From assembly GCF_036785885.1 (NCBI RefSeq), contig NC_092312.1, positions 24,198,001 to 24,262,000 of the forward strand: a DNA stretch of 64,000 bases, read 5' to 3'. The notes under the pieces were generated by a model. It was not told the DNA's origin, did not search any database, and worked only from the letters and a program-made list of their open reading frames with translations. This document shows positions 32,988-46,800 of the stretch, in pieces (position 1 is the stretch's first letter; each line of letters opens with the position of its first letter). Position numbers and translations under genes: made by a program. This DNA comes from Coffea arabica (taxonomy: Eukaryota; Streptophyta; Magnoliopsida; Gentianales; Rubiaceae).

Positions 32988-35900
32988 TTAAGAGGTACCA
33001 CCATAAATCTTATATTTTTCATCAATTTGCACTCGACAAGAAGGGCAATATTCTCCCACAATCACACTGCAGTTGAAGCATACAACTTGATGGGAACAAG
33101 GCATGAAAAGAACAGAAACTTCCTTTTTGCAGCAGACAATACAGCTCCCGTGATCAGGAATGAGCATTGCTTGAGCCAAGTTTTGTGAGCTTCCAGCCTC
33201 TAAAACACCTGAAGCCAACAAGTGCTGTGTCTTGAGATGGGATGCTTCTAGCATGCGCCTCTCCTTATCATCTATCACACATCGACGTTCTGTCTCTAAT
33301 TCTTGCTCCAATGATGACAACTTTCTGTCTCTATCTTCTGTTGCAATTCTAGTTGGTTTCTTTTCTTCTAAAACTAGAATGCGAGGCTGCTCTTTTTCGT
33401 CCATTTCTTGCTTGAATTTCAGCTACGCAAAATGAATATAAAAGAACAAGCAAGTGTGTAGTGAAGTACTTTGAGTATCAGTAAGTATGGCTAAGTTAAA
33501 GTGCAATTAAAGGCATGCATCATAAGTACTAATAATGTGTATGCGTCTCTTAAACTGTACTTCAAACAATTTTTTTCCTTTCTTCCTTTTACTGTTTGAG
33601 TCTATTTCATCAACCATGAAAACGGGAGGTCATAAAAGTAATTTGGATGAATTGTTTAACAACATACTATAAAAGTTCCAAATCTGACAACTTTCGGTAA
33701 TTTTGACCTATGTAGGTTTGGAAACTTGCAATGATCCCAAAAGAGTTTATTACAATGCATTTACAAATCAAAAGGACCACTTCATACTCTTTAGAGTGTT
33801 AATTCAGTTGTACACACTGTGTTTCCGAGAGCCACAGATCAATTTTTCGATATACCCAAAGGGATTAAAGATTGTAAGCAAGGCCCTATTAGGATCCATT
33901 CAAGGGAAGTGCTCTGAGATCTTTTCTCACTAAAAAAGATAATAACATAATGAAAATAATGTATGAGATAATCTTAACACCACATCAGCACAGATGATTT
34001 GTGGTACAAAAATTGGTGAGAAATTAGGATATTCTAATCTAGGAATTTCACGAAAGAGAAAAATAAAGTTAAACTGTTAGCTACATACTCCTTGAGAAGG
34101 AAACAGCAGAACCTCTTTTTTTCGAGGAAAAACAAAAGTTTTCTTCTAACTTAATACTTATTTATCACAAACTAACACTATTAGAGCATAAAATGTCACT
34201 CACATGCCAAAATGTATGGATTAATTAATATGTGTGGTGCATCCACAAACAAAATATGATCTTTATATGTCGTTCATGATGTTTCTTTAGATCTCTTCAC
34301 TTGGATCTTATATATCAAGAATGTTAAGCTGAACAATCAATAACCATTCATAATGAGGTCAATTAAGTTCCTCATAGTTGGCAACATATTAAACCAAGAA
34401 TAAGGAGAAAGTTTCTTCACTAGCCTATTATGCAGTGAAATGATGATTATTGAATGAAACAAAAAAAGATTAAAAAATCTGATTGACATCTTGAAGTGAT
34501 TTTATTTCACTATTTGATACTTTCAATATCTGTGAGCTAACAATTGGCGATTATGCAAACTTTATATTGCTTCTATAATAATATTGATGATCTTGAGAAC
34601 CTAAATCTATATAGAGATTCATCACTGCCCTTTCTTCTATTTATGTTGTCAAAAGGTATAAAATTATTGTATTCACTAGCAAATCCAGTGACTTATTTTT
34701 TAAGTTATCAATACTCAACAAAATTTGTATACATTCTTCAATATAATGATGTTACAAGTGCTAAACTTTTTCTTTGAGATAATGTAGTGTAATACTCAAT
34801 AGAGCTATAAAAGTCGAAGCTCACTAACAATGCTAAACATATCAATTATTATTCAAAAAAGAGATGTATATGCAGGCTTTTAAGAAAAATGGTATATAAT
34901 TCAAATAATCTTGAAAGTAGTAAGACTTTACTTTTATTGTAACTACAGTATAAACTCATTAGTTTTTTGGCTTAAATATTGGAATAAAATTATATTTAAG
35001 ATGACAAAGTAGTCAAATAAAGCTCATTCTTCTTTTTTTTTTCTTTTTTTTGGGAGATTCATTGTCATACACAATATAGACACATGGTAAACGTAAAGCA
35101 ATCATGTAAGGGTTTTGTAGTTCACTAAAGTAAAAAAAAAAAAAAATAGGAGAAAAAATGTCTCTCTGCTAGAACAACAAACCCTTTCTACTATATCATC
35201 TTAAGGAATGAGAACATGAAGGAAAGATTTGTTTTTTCATTAATTTTAAACATTCCATGCATATGCAGATAGTGTCCACTGATCAAATTCGAACCAAACA
35301 TGAAGTATCACGGAAGCACAATGCAACATAAATCATAGTCAAATTAAGTCAACGTTCATCAGTAAACAAGTACGTACCTTGGCCTCTCCTTGGGCTTGAA
35401 CAACATTTTTCAACCCCACTTCCTGCTGAAGAATCTTTTCTTTTTCTTGAATAATCAGACTTTTTGTCTTGCTAATGTGTTTTTCTGAGCTTTCTATCTT
35501 TTCAACTCCTTCCTTTTCCTTTTTCACAGCCGGTTTCATATTCTTCTTTGATTCTGATTCATTCAATTTAATGGCAGTGAGCTCAGCTCGAAGTCTAAGA
35601 TTTTCAGCCTGAACTTTTCCCAATTCTTCATATAGCCTGTCGAGCTGACCGGTTGCGATTCCTCTAACTTTTTCTTTATTTAACATCATTTTAGACATAG
35701 AAGTTTTGAGTTCCTCTTTCTCCTTACCTTGTTGCTCTCTCTTTTCTTTCTCGGAACTTAGCTTCATTAACTCATGAGTATGACTAACCATATTCGCTTT
35801 CGCTTCCCTTCTTTTCTTCAGTATCCAATTTATTCTATCATTCAGCTGCTGCTCAAGACTTTGTATGAGTTCTTCCAAACTGAAAATAATTTCATTTATT

Positions 35901-36109
35901 TGCTCTTCAGAATAATTTCTTAGTCTTGTAGGGAATTGTTCTACCTGCTTGTCTTCAGTGTGCTTAGAATCACATTTGTCCCCTTCTTTCTCATGTCCCA
36001 ATTCAGATTTGACGTCTGAGATATTGATTTTCTTGTTGTTTTCTTTGGATATATGAGGATTAGATTTCTCCTTTTTCTTCTTGTGCTTTCCTTTCCTAGA
36101 GCCAGCCAT
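32988..36109 (-). CDS. Copy B: MIP1/RF298-like RING E3 ligase lacking the UBA-like domain
   Basis: Two exons, 36109-35378 and 33422-32988, with GT (GCCAAG|GTACGTAC) and AG (TAG|CTGAAATTC) borders in phase 0, giving 388 residues. N-terminus: MAGSRKGKHKKKKEK-type basic stretch, then a long coiled coil rich in Glu/Lys/Leu, and a C-terminal C3HC4 RING (CIVC, MPCSH, VVCFNC, CPSC). Such plant proteins act as E3 ubiquitin ligases that use the RING to recruit E2; MIP1 was found as an MND1 interactor. Compared with copy C, exon 1 is shorter by exactly 627 nt (209 codons), removing the UBA-like segment while keeping frame. The true start is the ATG at 36109, one codon after an in-frame TTG. No stop or frameshift is seen, so it may be expressed, but whether it works without the domain is unknown. 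Confidence 0.72.
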
Positions 36110-36700
36110 CAATGCAGATTAAGCTGCAAGAAGAAAAATACAGTCTGACATTAATGTTACTGGATATTAGAATTCGGGTTTTACATTATCTTAAGTGCAC
36201 AAGACAATACCATATAATAAAAAGAACGATCTCCTTCTTATTCTTCACAACCTTCTGCTTTCTAATTTTAAGTGCACTGATTAAGTCCACATATAGAGGA
36301 TCAATATATGTTAACTCTATTAAGGAACAAAAATATTCAAAATAATAATAATAATGCAACTTCGATAACCCTTTTAAGGAAAAAGAATAAAAAACTAATT
36401 TGCTTTGATTTTGGTTCATTTCCTTATTTTTTTTCCTTCGGTTGCTTTTGATCGAGAATTGCCAAAAAAATTAAAACAAGAAAGAATCTAACTAATAAAT
36501 GAGTCTAAATGCAATATACAAAAATGACAATGAAATTCAAGTGAAATGTTGAAAAGATGATCACCTCGTGATTCACGTTAAAATGCAGAGAGAATTGAAC
36601 AGTTGTCGGTCGTTGCAAAAGAAAGATGAAGATATTTGTATAAAATTTATGTGTAGAGAGAGAGAGAGAGAGAGACTCAAGTTAACAAAGTAGAAGTAGT

Positions 36701-36930
36701 GCCCTTTTGGAAATTGAGAAGATTGAGTGAAAGAGAGACTGATGAGTAGGTTTGAAATGTCTTTTTGGAAATCAAGAAGAGTGAGTGAAATATAAAACAA
36801 TGAATAGGATTGAAATGTCTTTTTGAAATCAAAAAGTGTGAGTGAAAGAAAGAGTGATGTGTAGGATTGAAATATCTTTTTGGATATTAAGAAGAGTGAG
36901 CGAAAGAGAGAGTAATGAGTAAACTTGAAT
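36701..36930. repeat. 57-bp minisatellite upstream of RING copy B
   Basis: Four tandem diverged copies of the same unit as at 9801-10030, preceded by a GA microsatellite (36655-36674). It lies about 0.6-0.8 kb upstream of the copy B start codon. Confidence 0.8.
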
Positions 36931-38552
36931 AGGAGTGACAGAGGGTGGGTGGGACAATTGTTAGATATTAACATTCAAATAATGCACGGTCATTATTTGA
37001 CCTGCAATACAAAGTTTAACAATATAAGATGCTTAATCTTGATGGATAAGTGTGAATGACAATTGAATACGAAATTGTAGTTGCGAAGATTCACAATTTA
37101 GTTTGTGATTAATTACAAGGTATTCTTATCTGACTCAGATTTTGCATAGCTAATTATGGGAAGTGATTATAAAAAATAATCAAAACCAACTAAAGCTATA
37201 TTTATTGATTTGAGGGATTTTGCTATTTAAGTTATTAAAATATATAAAATAAAAGTGTAAATATAATAAAAAACATAAAAAAACTGGTACTTCAAAATCA
37301 AAATATATAAAGCCCCAAAGTATATTGTATCATTCAAGAACAATTTCATCGGTAACTGTTCAGCCTCTCTTTGAGTGAGAAGGGTTGAGCGAGAAAGTGT
37401 GAGAATAGGTTGATTAGCAAGAAATTCAGTAAAAGAAATTTTTTTGGGCATTAAAAGAAGTGATGGAGGATGAGAATTAGTATTGGGTCCCAAATGAAAA
37501 ATAATTTTTATATATAAATGTGAGTCAAAAATCTTATTATTAAAGATAATGATGATTTATTATTTGGACTTCATTTTTAATACCCCTTTCCCAACTATGA
37601 AATATCTATTGAACCTTGAAACATAAAATTGCTTGATAAAATTCTTGTTAGACAAAATACAATCTCATAAAAAAATCTCTTACGCACAATTATTTTCACA
37701 CAAAAACTAATCTCATAAAAAAATCACTTATTCTTGTGGTCACAAAATTTGATCATAGTCCTTTGCACAATAATTTAGGGGCAATAAGTTTGATAGCCCT
37801 ACAACTTTTATCAATGATTTCATTTGGTCCCTCGGTTATAAAAAGTATCAATTAAATATCTCAAGCAATAAATTTGGCTCTAAGTAGGTTGTTCAAACCA
37901 AATCTAAGCATTGTGATTGTTACTTTGCCCTCTTCCGCTCTAAGTTTAAAATATAACATATTAACCCTTGTTAAATAGTTAATGATTAACTGATTTGACT
38001 ACAAAAGATTGTAAACTATCCTTCGGACAATTTACATAAAGTAGGGGAAAAAATGATGAAATACCCCTCTTTGACAAATAACAAGTTTAATATTACTTTA
38101 TGCTTATAGAACTTTGCTAACTTTTATTTATATTTATCATTCATCATCATAATTATTACTTGATAAAGTCTCATAAACCTAAAATAATATACATAAAAAT
38201 AAACATTAACCCAATAGGAATAAATATATTTCCAAAAATAAATGAAAGAGAATCTATTGCTTTATCAATTTATTATTTATTTTTAGTCACACCTTTGAGA
38301 ATATGATAAATTTTGACAATATCGGAAAATGATAAACATAAATAGGTATTCCCATTTATTTCGTTTGCATTTGGTTTTTTCTTCCGATTGCATAAGTGCT
38401 ACATTGTTTAATCTTTTTTCACTAAGTTTTGCTGTTAGAATGTAAATAATTTGATAAATTGTATAACAAAACAATAATACTCATAACAAGATATTGGAAA
38501 CAAATATGCCTAATTAAAATTTGATAAAATAGTTGCTTTATCATTTATTATT

Positions 38553-39024
38553 GGGCAAATTCCACTTTACCTTCCTGTGATTTAGCGTTTTTTTACATAA
38601 CCCCCCTATAGTTTCAAAAGCTATATATAATCTCCTCATGGTTTGGATTAAAGTGTCAAAGTGACGGGAATGATAATTTGTAACGGAGTCATCTAAAATG
38701 TCAAAAATACCCTTATGTAAAGTTGAAAATTATTTATTAACCAAAGGGGGTTATGTGTATATTTTGAAAACCATAAGGGGGTTATATGGTAAAGTATTAA
38801 ACCATAATGGGGTTATATGATAAAATATAAAAATCATATGAGATTAATGTGTCATGTATTTATAAGGGTAATTTCAACATTTTTAGAAGTTCCGTTACGA
38901 ATGACTATTTCCGTCACTTTGACACTTTAATTCAAACCATAAGGGGGTTATATATAGCTTTTGAAACCATAGGGGGTTATGTAAAAAAATGCTAAATCAC
39001 AAGGGGGTAAAATGTAATTTGCCC
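38553..39024. mobile_element. Mutator-like MITE with perfect 9-bp target duplication
   Basis: The left end GGGCAAATTCCACTTTACC and right end GGTAAAATGTAATTTGCCC are inverted repeats. Inverted similarity continues inward over about 100 bp or more (TACATAACCCCC, GGTTTCAAAAGCTATATATA). It is flanked by TTTATTATT at 38544-38552 and 39025-39033. A 9-bp TSD is the Mutator signature. Unit 1 has a near-empty site (TTGTTATTAATTAAAC near 1800), so this insertion is younger than the unit duplication. No ORF. Confidence 0.85.
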
Positions 39025-40952
39025 TTTATTATTAGTTAAATTAGTCAACAATTCAATCCTCAACCAAACAACTAAAATATAACCTTTTTTTTTTCACTAC
39101 CTCATGAAGTTAGGGAAGAGACACTCTAGCATCAAAGTTATTGTTAAAGAAGATGCCATACAATTTTTTTTCTTTTTAGCTGCCATACAAAATTACCAAG
39201 GAAGTGGCTTACATGTAGGCATCTAGTCTTAAAAGAGATCTTACTTGGCATGTTTTAATAAATTAACAAAATTTCTTACAAAATTTCACAACTAGTAACT
39301 AGGTCACACTCTGAACCTGACATATTGTTTGAAAACTTCAAAGCACCACAAAATAAACCTGAAGCAGATAGGCTCAATTTTGCTGATGATCGGCTTCTGG
39401 AGGAAAAAGATGAAAACTGCTGTTCCCTGAGGTTGCATGGATGTCTAAATGTACATAAAGTTGAGATGGCATTACCTGTATAGTACTCCAATAACAACCT
39501 TGCTTCTCCAGCGGAGCCTAAGTATACACACGTTAGACTTTTATTTTTTTTAGAACAACAAAAATCCAGTAAATTTATCGCACATTTTCATGAAATAATG
39601 AATCATGCCAAATGTTCAACGATAAGATTATTACTCAACCAATAATATCAAATTTCAACATAAATAAAATTAAAATAAGATAATAAAAAAATTTATTAAA
39701 AAATTCTAAAAACTTAGATCTAATATCTAATGCAAAAACAATAAGTGCAAGTGGTGATGCATATCTGTCTTATATGCACAATACATATCCCAAAACTTCA
39801 GCTCATTGGCAGGGAAACACACACACATTCTCTCTCTTTCTCTCTGTCTCTGAGTTACGTCTAACATTCCATTGTCAAATTACCATTTCTCTATGTAAAT
39901 GCATGGGCTTTGAACTTTTGATTTGCTACCACAATAGATTTATATAGAACAAATGACTCAAGAATGAAGTTAAGATCCTAACAAGTGCTAGTAGATTCTT
40001 TCTAAACCCCATCACATCTAAGGTCTATTCTTCTTATTCTCCAAATGGTGACAAATGAAAATTTCGTGGCATGTTAATTTTCTTGATAAAATTATTTCTT
40101 GATCAATTGGATCGAAGATAGTTTAAATCTTGGAAGTTTTAGAGTAGTTTCCTTGAAGGATTAGGTTGACCTTTATTCAGTAAGTCCACATATGAATCCA
40201 CCTAGTAGTACAACTTTTGAGATCCAATTTAGCCTATGAAAATTTGTCAATGCCTCTTGATACTTAAGAAAATTTGCCATGACTAGTTTGTACGTAAATA
40301 AGACCGAAAAGGCAGATAAAGAAAGAAAATAATGCGTTATTACTCCTTGTTAATATGTCATTATTTGAATGAGCATACAAAAGTAAGTGAGCTAATGTAT
40401 TAAATACTAATCTTTTTGTATTACCAAACAATCTTTATACGTCAATGCTCATGTGTTACAAATATGAACCTAATAGTATTTTTCAATATTAACCAAAAAA
40501 GCATCATCAATTGGTTTTCTCAAAATTGATCAGTATTGTTTGTTATTAGCGCAAACCCTCAACAACCATTAGTACAAACTAAACTCTGTAGCCATAGCCG
40601 AAATCATTGATTCTATGTACATAGTTATTCTTTAGCTTTTCGGCCATGGAAAGAAACCAGCTTATCTACTTGGATAGGCTATTTTAGGCCAACAGTCCCG
40701 ACTTTTGTTCCATCATCAAAAAAATTTCATGGAACACAAACGTTGAATGCGCTGCAATGTAAGACCAAAATATAACAAATACAAACTTGGAAAAGCCAAA
40801 AAATTTACAACTATTATTGATTTCTACGTCAAATACTACATATAATAATTAAAAAAACTCCCACAAGAAAATATATGCATAAAAATAAATTATTAAATGA
40901 GGATTTCTTGGGGATACCTGGGTATTGCTTACATTTTCCAGGGACGGTTGAG

Positions 40953-41581
40953 TAGTGCCGGAGCCATGTTCATCTCTGGCGGTGCAATTGTACCCCCTCA
41001 ATCTTAAAATAATGTAGTATAGGTTATAAAATTTTGGATTTTTTAATATTGTAACTCTCTTGCCCCCCTGAATTTTGATAGTATTCCTTTTAATCCAACA
41101 ATTGCCTCCCAAAAGTGTTAAAACCTTTTGCAGTTGCTCGTACCAATTCTAATGGAACATTGAAACAAAATATATTACACAATGGTGTTTTTTCTTTATA
41201 ATGTTTTGCTTTATGCAACATTGAACTTTTTTAGATGTTCAATGATACGAATTACAAGCGAAATAAACATTTCCTTTACATTCCAGTTCTATACAAGTTG
41301 CCAACCCAGTTTATATAATAGATTTTTACATTTTGTAGTCTTTTGCACATTTTAAAGTTCTATGCAATTATAAAATTACATGACCTGATAACTTTTACTA
41401 ATGGTTAATCACAAATAGCAAATACCTTTTTTTTTTTAAAACAATTTGTAATATTAAGTAAATTGATTGGTGTACTTATAGTAAATATTTAATTATAGTA
41501 AAAATTTCTAAACAAACATACTTTAGATTTAAGCTAATATTGATGTTACACCCTTGAACAAAGGTCCTGGCTTCATCGCTG
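40953..41581. mobile_element. hAT-type MITE, longer copy of 4213-4647
   Basis: Starts TAGTGCCGGAGCCATG after CGGTTGAG (40945-40952) and ends CTGGCTTCATCGCTG, followed by a decayed duplication CAATTAAG. It keeps about 190 bp of interior (roughly 41000-41190) that the unit 1 copy has lost. Confidence 0.7.
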
Positions 41582-42995
41582 CAATTAAGGGTGAGAATCA
41601 TGGGCTTCAAGCAGCTAAGACATGCTGGCAAAGGCAAGTTGGAGAGATATGGAATTATGTTTGCTTAGATTGACAAGAGGCAACACTACTGTGTTCTCCA
41701 CTTTGCCTTGACAAAGTGAGATGGGTGAAAAGAAAGAAAAGCCAGTGTCTTCTCCAACTTACCTTGCTACAGATTAATTGAGGATCGACTTGGTATGCAA
41801 ATATTCAAAAAGTATTGCTAAATCTGTTAATACCGAGAAATGAAGGGTCACCAATGGCTTGTTAGATGGCTCCACTAAGTGATCAAATTTCATGACTTAT
41901 ACAGGGCGAGTGAGCTGCTCATCCCAAAATATTCTGTCAAATAGGAATTATCAATGCTTACCCATCTTGCTTCCTATGCATCAATAGAAACCAAGAATCA
42001 TACATGGGTTTGCTTTTTTGAACTCTTATGATAGAAGAGATGTACATATATAGTTATATACATTTCCATCACCTTGAGAGAACACAGCTCACTATAAGAG
42101 ACTTAGTTGCTGTATATAGATATTGGCAGAGGAAACTGCATTGGGTATAGAGGGGGAGGTCATATCTGAGAACTTGAACTTTTAACAGAATTCAAAAGAA
42201 AAAGGGAAGTCAACAGATCAGCCTCTTAGCTACGTAGTCTCCATGAACTCTATGCTAGCCAGGTGCCTAAGATTTGTCAATATTAAGGTATTAGGGAATA
42301 CAGCCAAGTTCCTTACGATAACTCGGAAGAGGTTTTGCTTCCATATCATCCTGCAGCTCAAGATCTTTGACCTTGGTCTCTCCTTGTATTTTAGATGTCT
42401 GGTCTCATATAAGAATACATATCTGATAGAAGACTACCCTTATAGTAGGGTTGAATGATGGCATACAACTCATACCATCCTTTCTGTGCAAATAAATAGC
42501 ATAGAAATTGCAATCATTTGACCTAAAATACTATTGAAATTGTACCATATAGAAAACAGAAGTTTCAACCATTCTAGCACGTCATCCAGAGTTTTAAACA
42601 TTTCCTTACAGCATCACACGGTTTGAGAAATGTCATTGAACAATCAACATATACATATTACAAATACTTCTCTCCTCCCAAAAGATCAAAATCCTTGGAC
42701 ATACAATATAACCTGCGCTTTAAATTCGCCAACAAAACCAAGAGCCAATAGCCTGAAAAACATATTAAGATACAGAAGTCCAGAGTCAATCAATTCCAGA
42801 AATATATAACCAACACCTACATCATCTTAGGACACTAACAATAATTCCATCAAACACAAAACAAGGAAAAAAGGCAAAAAAAAAAGAAAAAAGATTGCAT
42901 TGCATTACATAAGGTGGACTCTTTCTAAAAGTATTATAAGAACAGGCAGGAAAATTAAGAAATAGAACTAGGCAGTATAATTGTCTTACCATAAC

Positions 42996-45900
42996 TTAAG
43001 TGGTTCCACTGTAAACCTTATATCTTTCTGTGATTTGCACTCTGCAAGAAGGGCAATATTCTCCTACAATCATACTGCAGCCGACGCATACAACTTGATG
43101 GGAACAAGGCAAGAACAGAACAGAAACTTCTTTTCTACAGCAGATAATACAATGCCTGTGATCAGGAATGAGCATTGCTTGAGTCAAGTTTTGTGAGCTT
43201 TCAGCCTTTGAAACACTTGAACCCAACAAGTGCTGTGTCTTGAGAATGGATGCTTCTAACATGAGCCTCTCCTTATCATCCATCACACGCCAACGCTCTA
43301 CCTCTAATTTTTGCTCCAATGTTGACAACTTTCTATCTCTATCTTCTCTTGCAATTCTAGTTAGTTTCTTTTCTTCTGAAACTAGAATGCGGGCTTGCTC
43401 TTTTTCCTCTATTTCTTGCTTGAATTTCAGCTATTTAAAATGAAAAAAAAAAGAACAAATAAGAGTATAATGAAGTACTTTGAGCATTAGTGGGTATGGC
43501 TAAGTTAAAATGCAATTAAAGGCATCACAAGTACTAATAATGTGCATGCACGTATCTGTTAAACTGTATTTCAAACATTTTTTTTTCTTTTTATTGTTTG
43601 AGTCTATATCATCAGTTGTGAAAACAAGAGGTCATAAAAGTGATTTGTACGATATGTTTAACAGCATACAAGAAAGGTTCCAAATCTGACAACTTTCTCT
43701 AATTTTGGCTTATGTAGGTTTGGAAACTTGCAATGATCCCAAAAAAGTTTATTAAAATGCATTTAGAGACAAAAAAAAAAACCCATTTCATTCTTTTTTA
43801 GAGTATCAATTTAGTTGTAATATAGTGTTGCTAAGAGCCACGATAGATCACTTTATTGATGTACCCCTATTACACAAAAGGCATTAAAGATTGTAAGCAA
43901 GGCCCCAATATGATCTATTCAAGGTAAGTACTCTAAGATCTTTTCCCACCAAAAACAAAATAAAATAATTAAAAAATGTACAAGATAATCTTATTGCCAC
44001 ATCGGGACATAGGACTAATTGTGGTACAAAAAGTGATGAGAAATTAGGATATTCTAATCTAGAAACTTCAGAAAAGAGAAAAAATTAAACTGTTTGCTAC
44101 ATGCTCTTTGAGGAAAAAAATCCAGAACCTCTTTTCTTTGAGGAAAAACCAAAGTTTTCAGCTCATTTAATACTCATTTATCACATACTAATACCATTAG
44201 AGCATAAAATGTCCCTTACATGCCAAAATGTATCGATTAACACGCGTGGTGCATTGCACAAACAAAATACAAGTTTTATGTGTCATTGACAATGTTTCTT
44301 TAGATCACCTTAATTGGATGTTACATGTCAATAACCATTCATAATGAGGTCAATTGAGTTCCGCATAGTTGCCAATATATTAAACCAAGAATAAGGAGAA
44401 ATTTTCTTCACTAGCCTATTATGCAGTGCAATGAAGATTATTCAACTAAACAGAAAAAGATAAAAAATCTGATTGACACCTTGAAGCGATTGTATTTCAC
44501 TATTTGATACTTTCAATAGGTGTGAGTTCACAATTGACGATTATGCAAATTTTATATCACTTCTATAATTATATTGATGATCTTGAGAACCTAAATCTCT
44601 ATAAAGATTCATCAATATGCACATGCAGATAGTGCCCATTGATCAAATTCAAACCAAACAGGATGTATCATGGAAGTACAATGCAACATAAATCACAATC
44701 AAATTAAGTCAAAGATCATCAGTAAACACAATTACCTTGGCTTTTTCTTGGGCTTGAACAATATTTTTCAACTCCACTCCCAGCTGAAGAATCTTTTCTT
44801 TCTCTTGATTAATCAAACTATTTGTCTTGCTGATATGTTTTTCTGAGTTTTCGATCTTCTTAAGGTCTTCCTTTTCCTTTTTCATAGCCAGTTTCATATT
44901 CTTCTTTGATTCTGATTCATTCAACTCAATGCTGGTAAGCTCAGCTCGAAGTCTAAGATTTTCAGCCTGAACTTTTCCCAATTGTTCATATAGCCTGTCG
45001 ATCTGATCCATTGTGGTTCTTTGAGCATTTTCTTTCTTTAATATCATTTTAGACATAGAAGTTGCGAGTTCCTCTTTCTCCTTAGCCAATTGCTCTCTCT
45101 TTTCTTTTTCTAAACTTAGCATAATTAACTCATGAGAGTGACTAACCAAACTTGCTCTCGATTCCCTTCTTTTATTCAGAGCCCAATTTTTTCTATCTTC
45201 CACTTGTTGCTCCAGACTTCGTATGAGTTCTTCCAAGCTGAAAATAATTTCATGTTTTTGCTCTTCGGAACAATTTCTTAGTCTTGTTTCATCACATAAC
45301 CCCTGAAACCCTTCAAATGGATTAGAAATCTGATCAAACTCAAAATCTTCCAAGGAGATTTGACCTTGTTCTTGTGGACTGGCAGTAGAAGTAGCATTCT
45401 TTTCTGATTGACTTGCCAACTCTGGGGTATAAGTAAGACCAGTCAATCTCTTCAATGCAAGAGCATTTTCTTTCAAAAATGCATCAAAATCAAATTGATT
45501 AGCTCCTGAAACTTCACTAGAAGAAGAAGCTTCAACTCTATCAGGAGCAAGAGATTGATTAGTTTTCTCAATAGCAAGCAACTTGCTTGACAAAATCTGC
45601 TGCATAGCACTAGACTTCGACAAACCAGGGCGCTGTCTTTCCACTAAGTTAACCAAATCTTGTACCCAAAACTCGATCAATTCGGCCAATGTTTTAAAAA
45701 TGGGTTCTTGTTCTTCATTAAAAATGACTTTACCATTTTCTTGGCGAGAACTATTGATTAAAGTCAATGTACTTTTCATGATACTTCTTCGGATGTCCGG
45801 TTCACCAAATATATACCCTGCTCTCAAAAGTGCCCCTTCAATGGTTTGAGTATCATATCCCATTTTTGACATAATTAGGCATGCTTCTTCATATGCGCTT

Positions 45901-46094
45901 TCAATTTTAAGGTACAGTAATTTTTCTACCTGCTTGTCTTCAGTGTGCTTAGCATCACATTTGTCCCCTTCTTTCTCATGTCCCAATTCAGATTTGATAA
46001 CTGAGATATCTATTTGCTTGTTGTTTTCTTTGGATTTATGAGGATTCGATTTCTCCTTTTTCTTCTTGTGCTTTCCTTTCCTAGAGCCAGCCAT
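42996..46094 (-). CDS. Copy C: full-length MIP1/RF298-like RING E3 ubiquitin ligase
   Basis: Two exons, 46094-44736 and 43430-42996, joined in phase 0 (GCCAAG|GTAATT, AATAG|CTGAAA), giving 597 residues. Seen: a basic N-terminus (GSRKGKHKKKKEK), a UBA-like helical region (about 60-110: KIESAYEEACLIMSKMGYD, then GALLRAGYIFGEPDIRRS), a second conserved helical block (FKTLAELIEFWVQDLVNLVE), a long coiled coil (about 285-500), and a C-terminal C3HC4 RING (547-582: CIIC, LPCSH, VVCVGC, CPSC) ending YKVYSGTT. This order is that of plant MIP1/RF4/RF298 proteins, predicted E3 ligases. The start is the ATG at 46094; the codon before it is TTG. The intron (1305 bp) is shorter than in copies A and B. This is the only copy with all domains and so the best candidate for the parental gene. 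Confidence 0.82.
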
Positions 46095-46800
46095 CAATGC
46101 AGATTAAGCTGCAAGAAGAAAAATGAAAGGGCCACAACATTCATTAGTTCCAATAATATGTATGATGTTATCGAAGAATAAGGAAAAAGCTAAAAGAGAA
46201 AGAATTATGCATTAAAATTAACATGACAATAATGTTACCGCATATTAGAAATCAGGTCTGACATTATCTTAAGTTCACAAGACAATACCAAATAATAAAA
46301 AACGATTTCCTTCTTATTCTTCACAACCTTCTGTTATCTAATTTTAAGTAAGTGCACTTATTAAGTCTGCATATAGAGAATCAATATATGTTATTATAAC
46401 TCTTTCAAGGAACAAAAATATTCAAAGTAATAATAATAATACAACTTTGATAACCCTTTAAGGAAAAAGAATCAAAAACTATTTTACTTTTGATTTTGGT
46501 TCATTTCCTTTTTTTTTCATTGGGTTGCTTTTAATTAGAATTTCCAAAAAAAATTTGGAACAAGAAAGAATCTAACTAGTCAATGAGTCTAAATGCAATA
46601 TACAAAAATGACAATGAGATTCAAGTGAAACGCAAAGAAGATGATCACCTCGTGATTCACGTTAAAATGTGGAAGAAAACTGAACAGTTGTCGGTTGTCA
46701 CAAAAGAAAAATGGAGATATTTGTAAAAAAAATTAATGTCTAGAGATTGGGCGAGAAAGAGAGACTTAAGTCAATTTGAGTTAACAAATCAAAGCAATGG

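Larger units (their letters stand above)
31790..38470. repeat. Duplicated unit 3 (contains RING copy B)
   Basis: The segment joins the GTPase 3' end at about 31790, corresponding to position ~3868 of unit 1 (shared block GCATAGTGTTTTCGTGG-like at 31836). It skips the region carrying the hAT MITE (jump near 32056 to the equivalent of ~5000), then runs collinearly through the RING gene, the minisatellite and AT-rich DNA to about 38470. A pure A run lies at 31871-31896. No gene other than copy B is seen. Confidence 0.8.

Noticed and set aside
36573-36974. 133-codon minus-strand ORF with repeating SLSLTLFDF-like peptides
   Set aside because: It is a translation of the 57-bp minisatellite; the same artefact appears at 9770-10106 and 46781-47008, with different frames and lesions.
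45583-45849. 88-codon ORF opposite RING copy C exon 1
   Set aside because: Shadow frame of the conserved UBA-like region.
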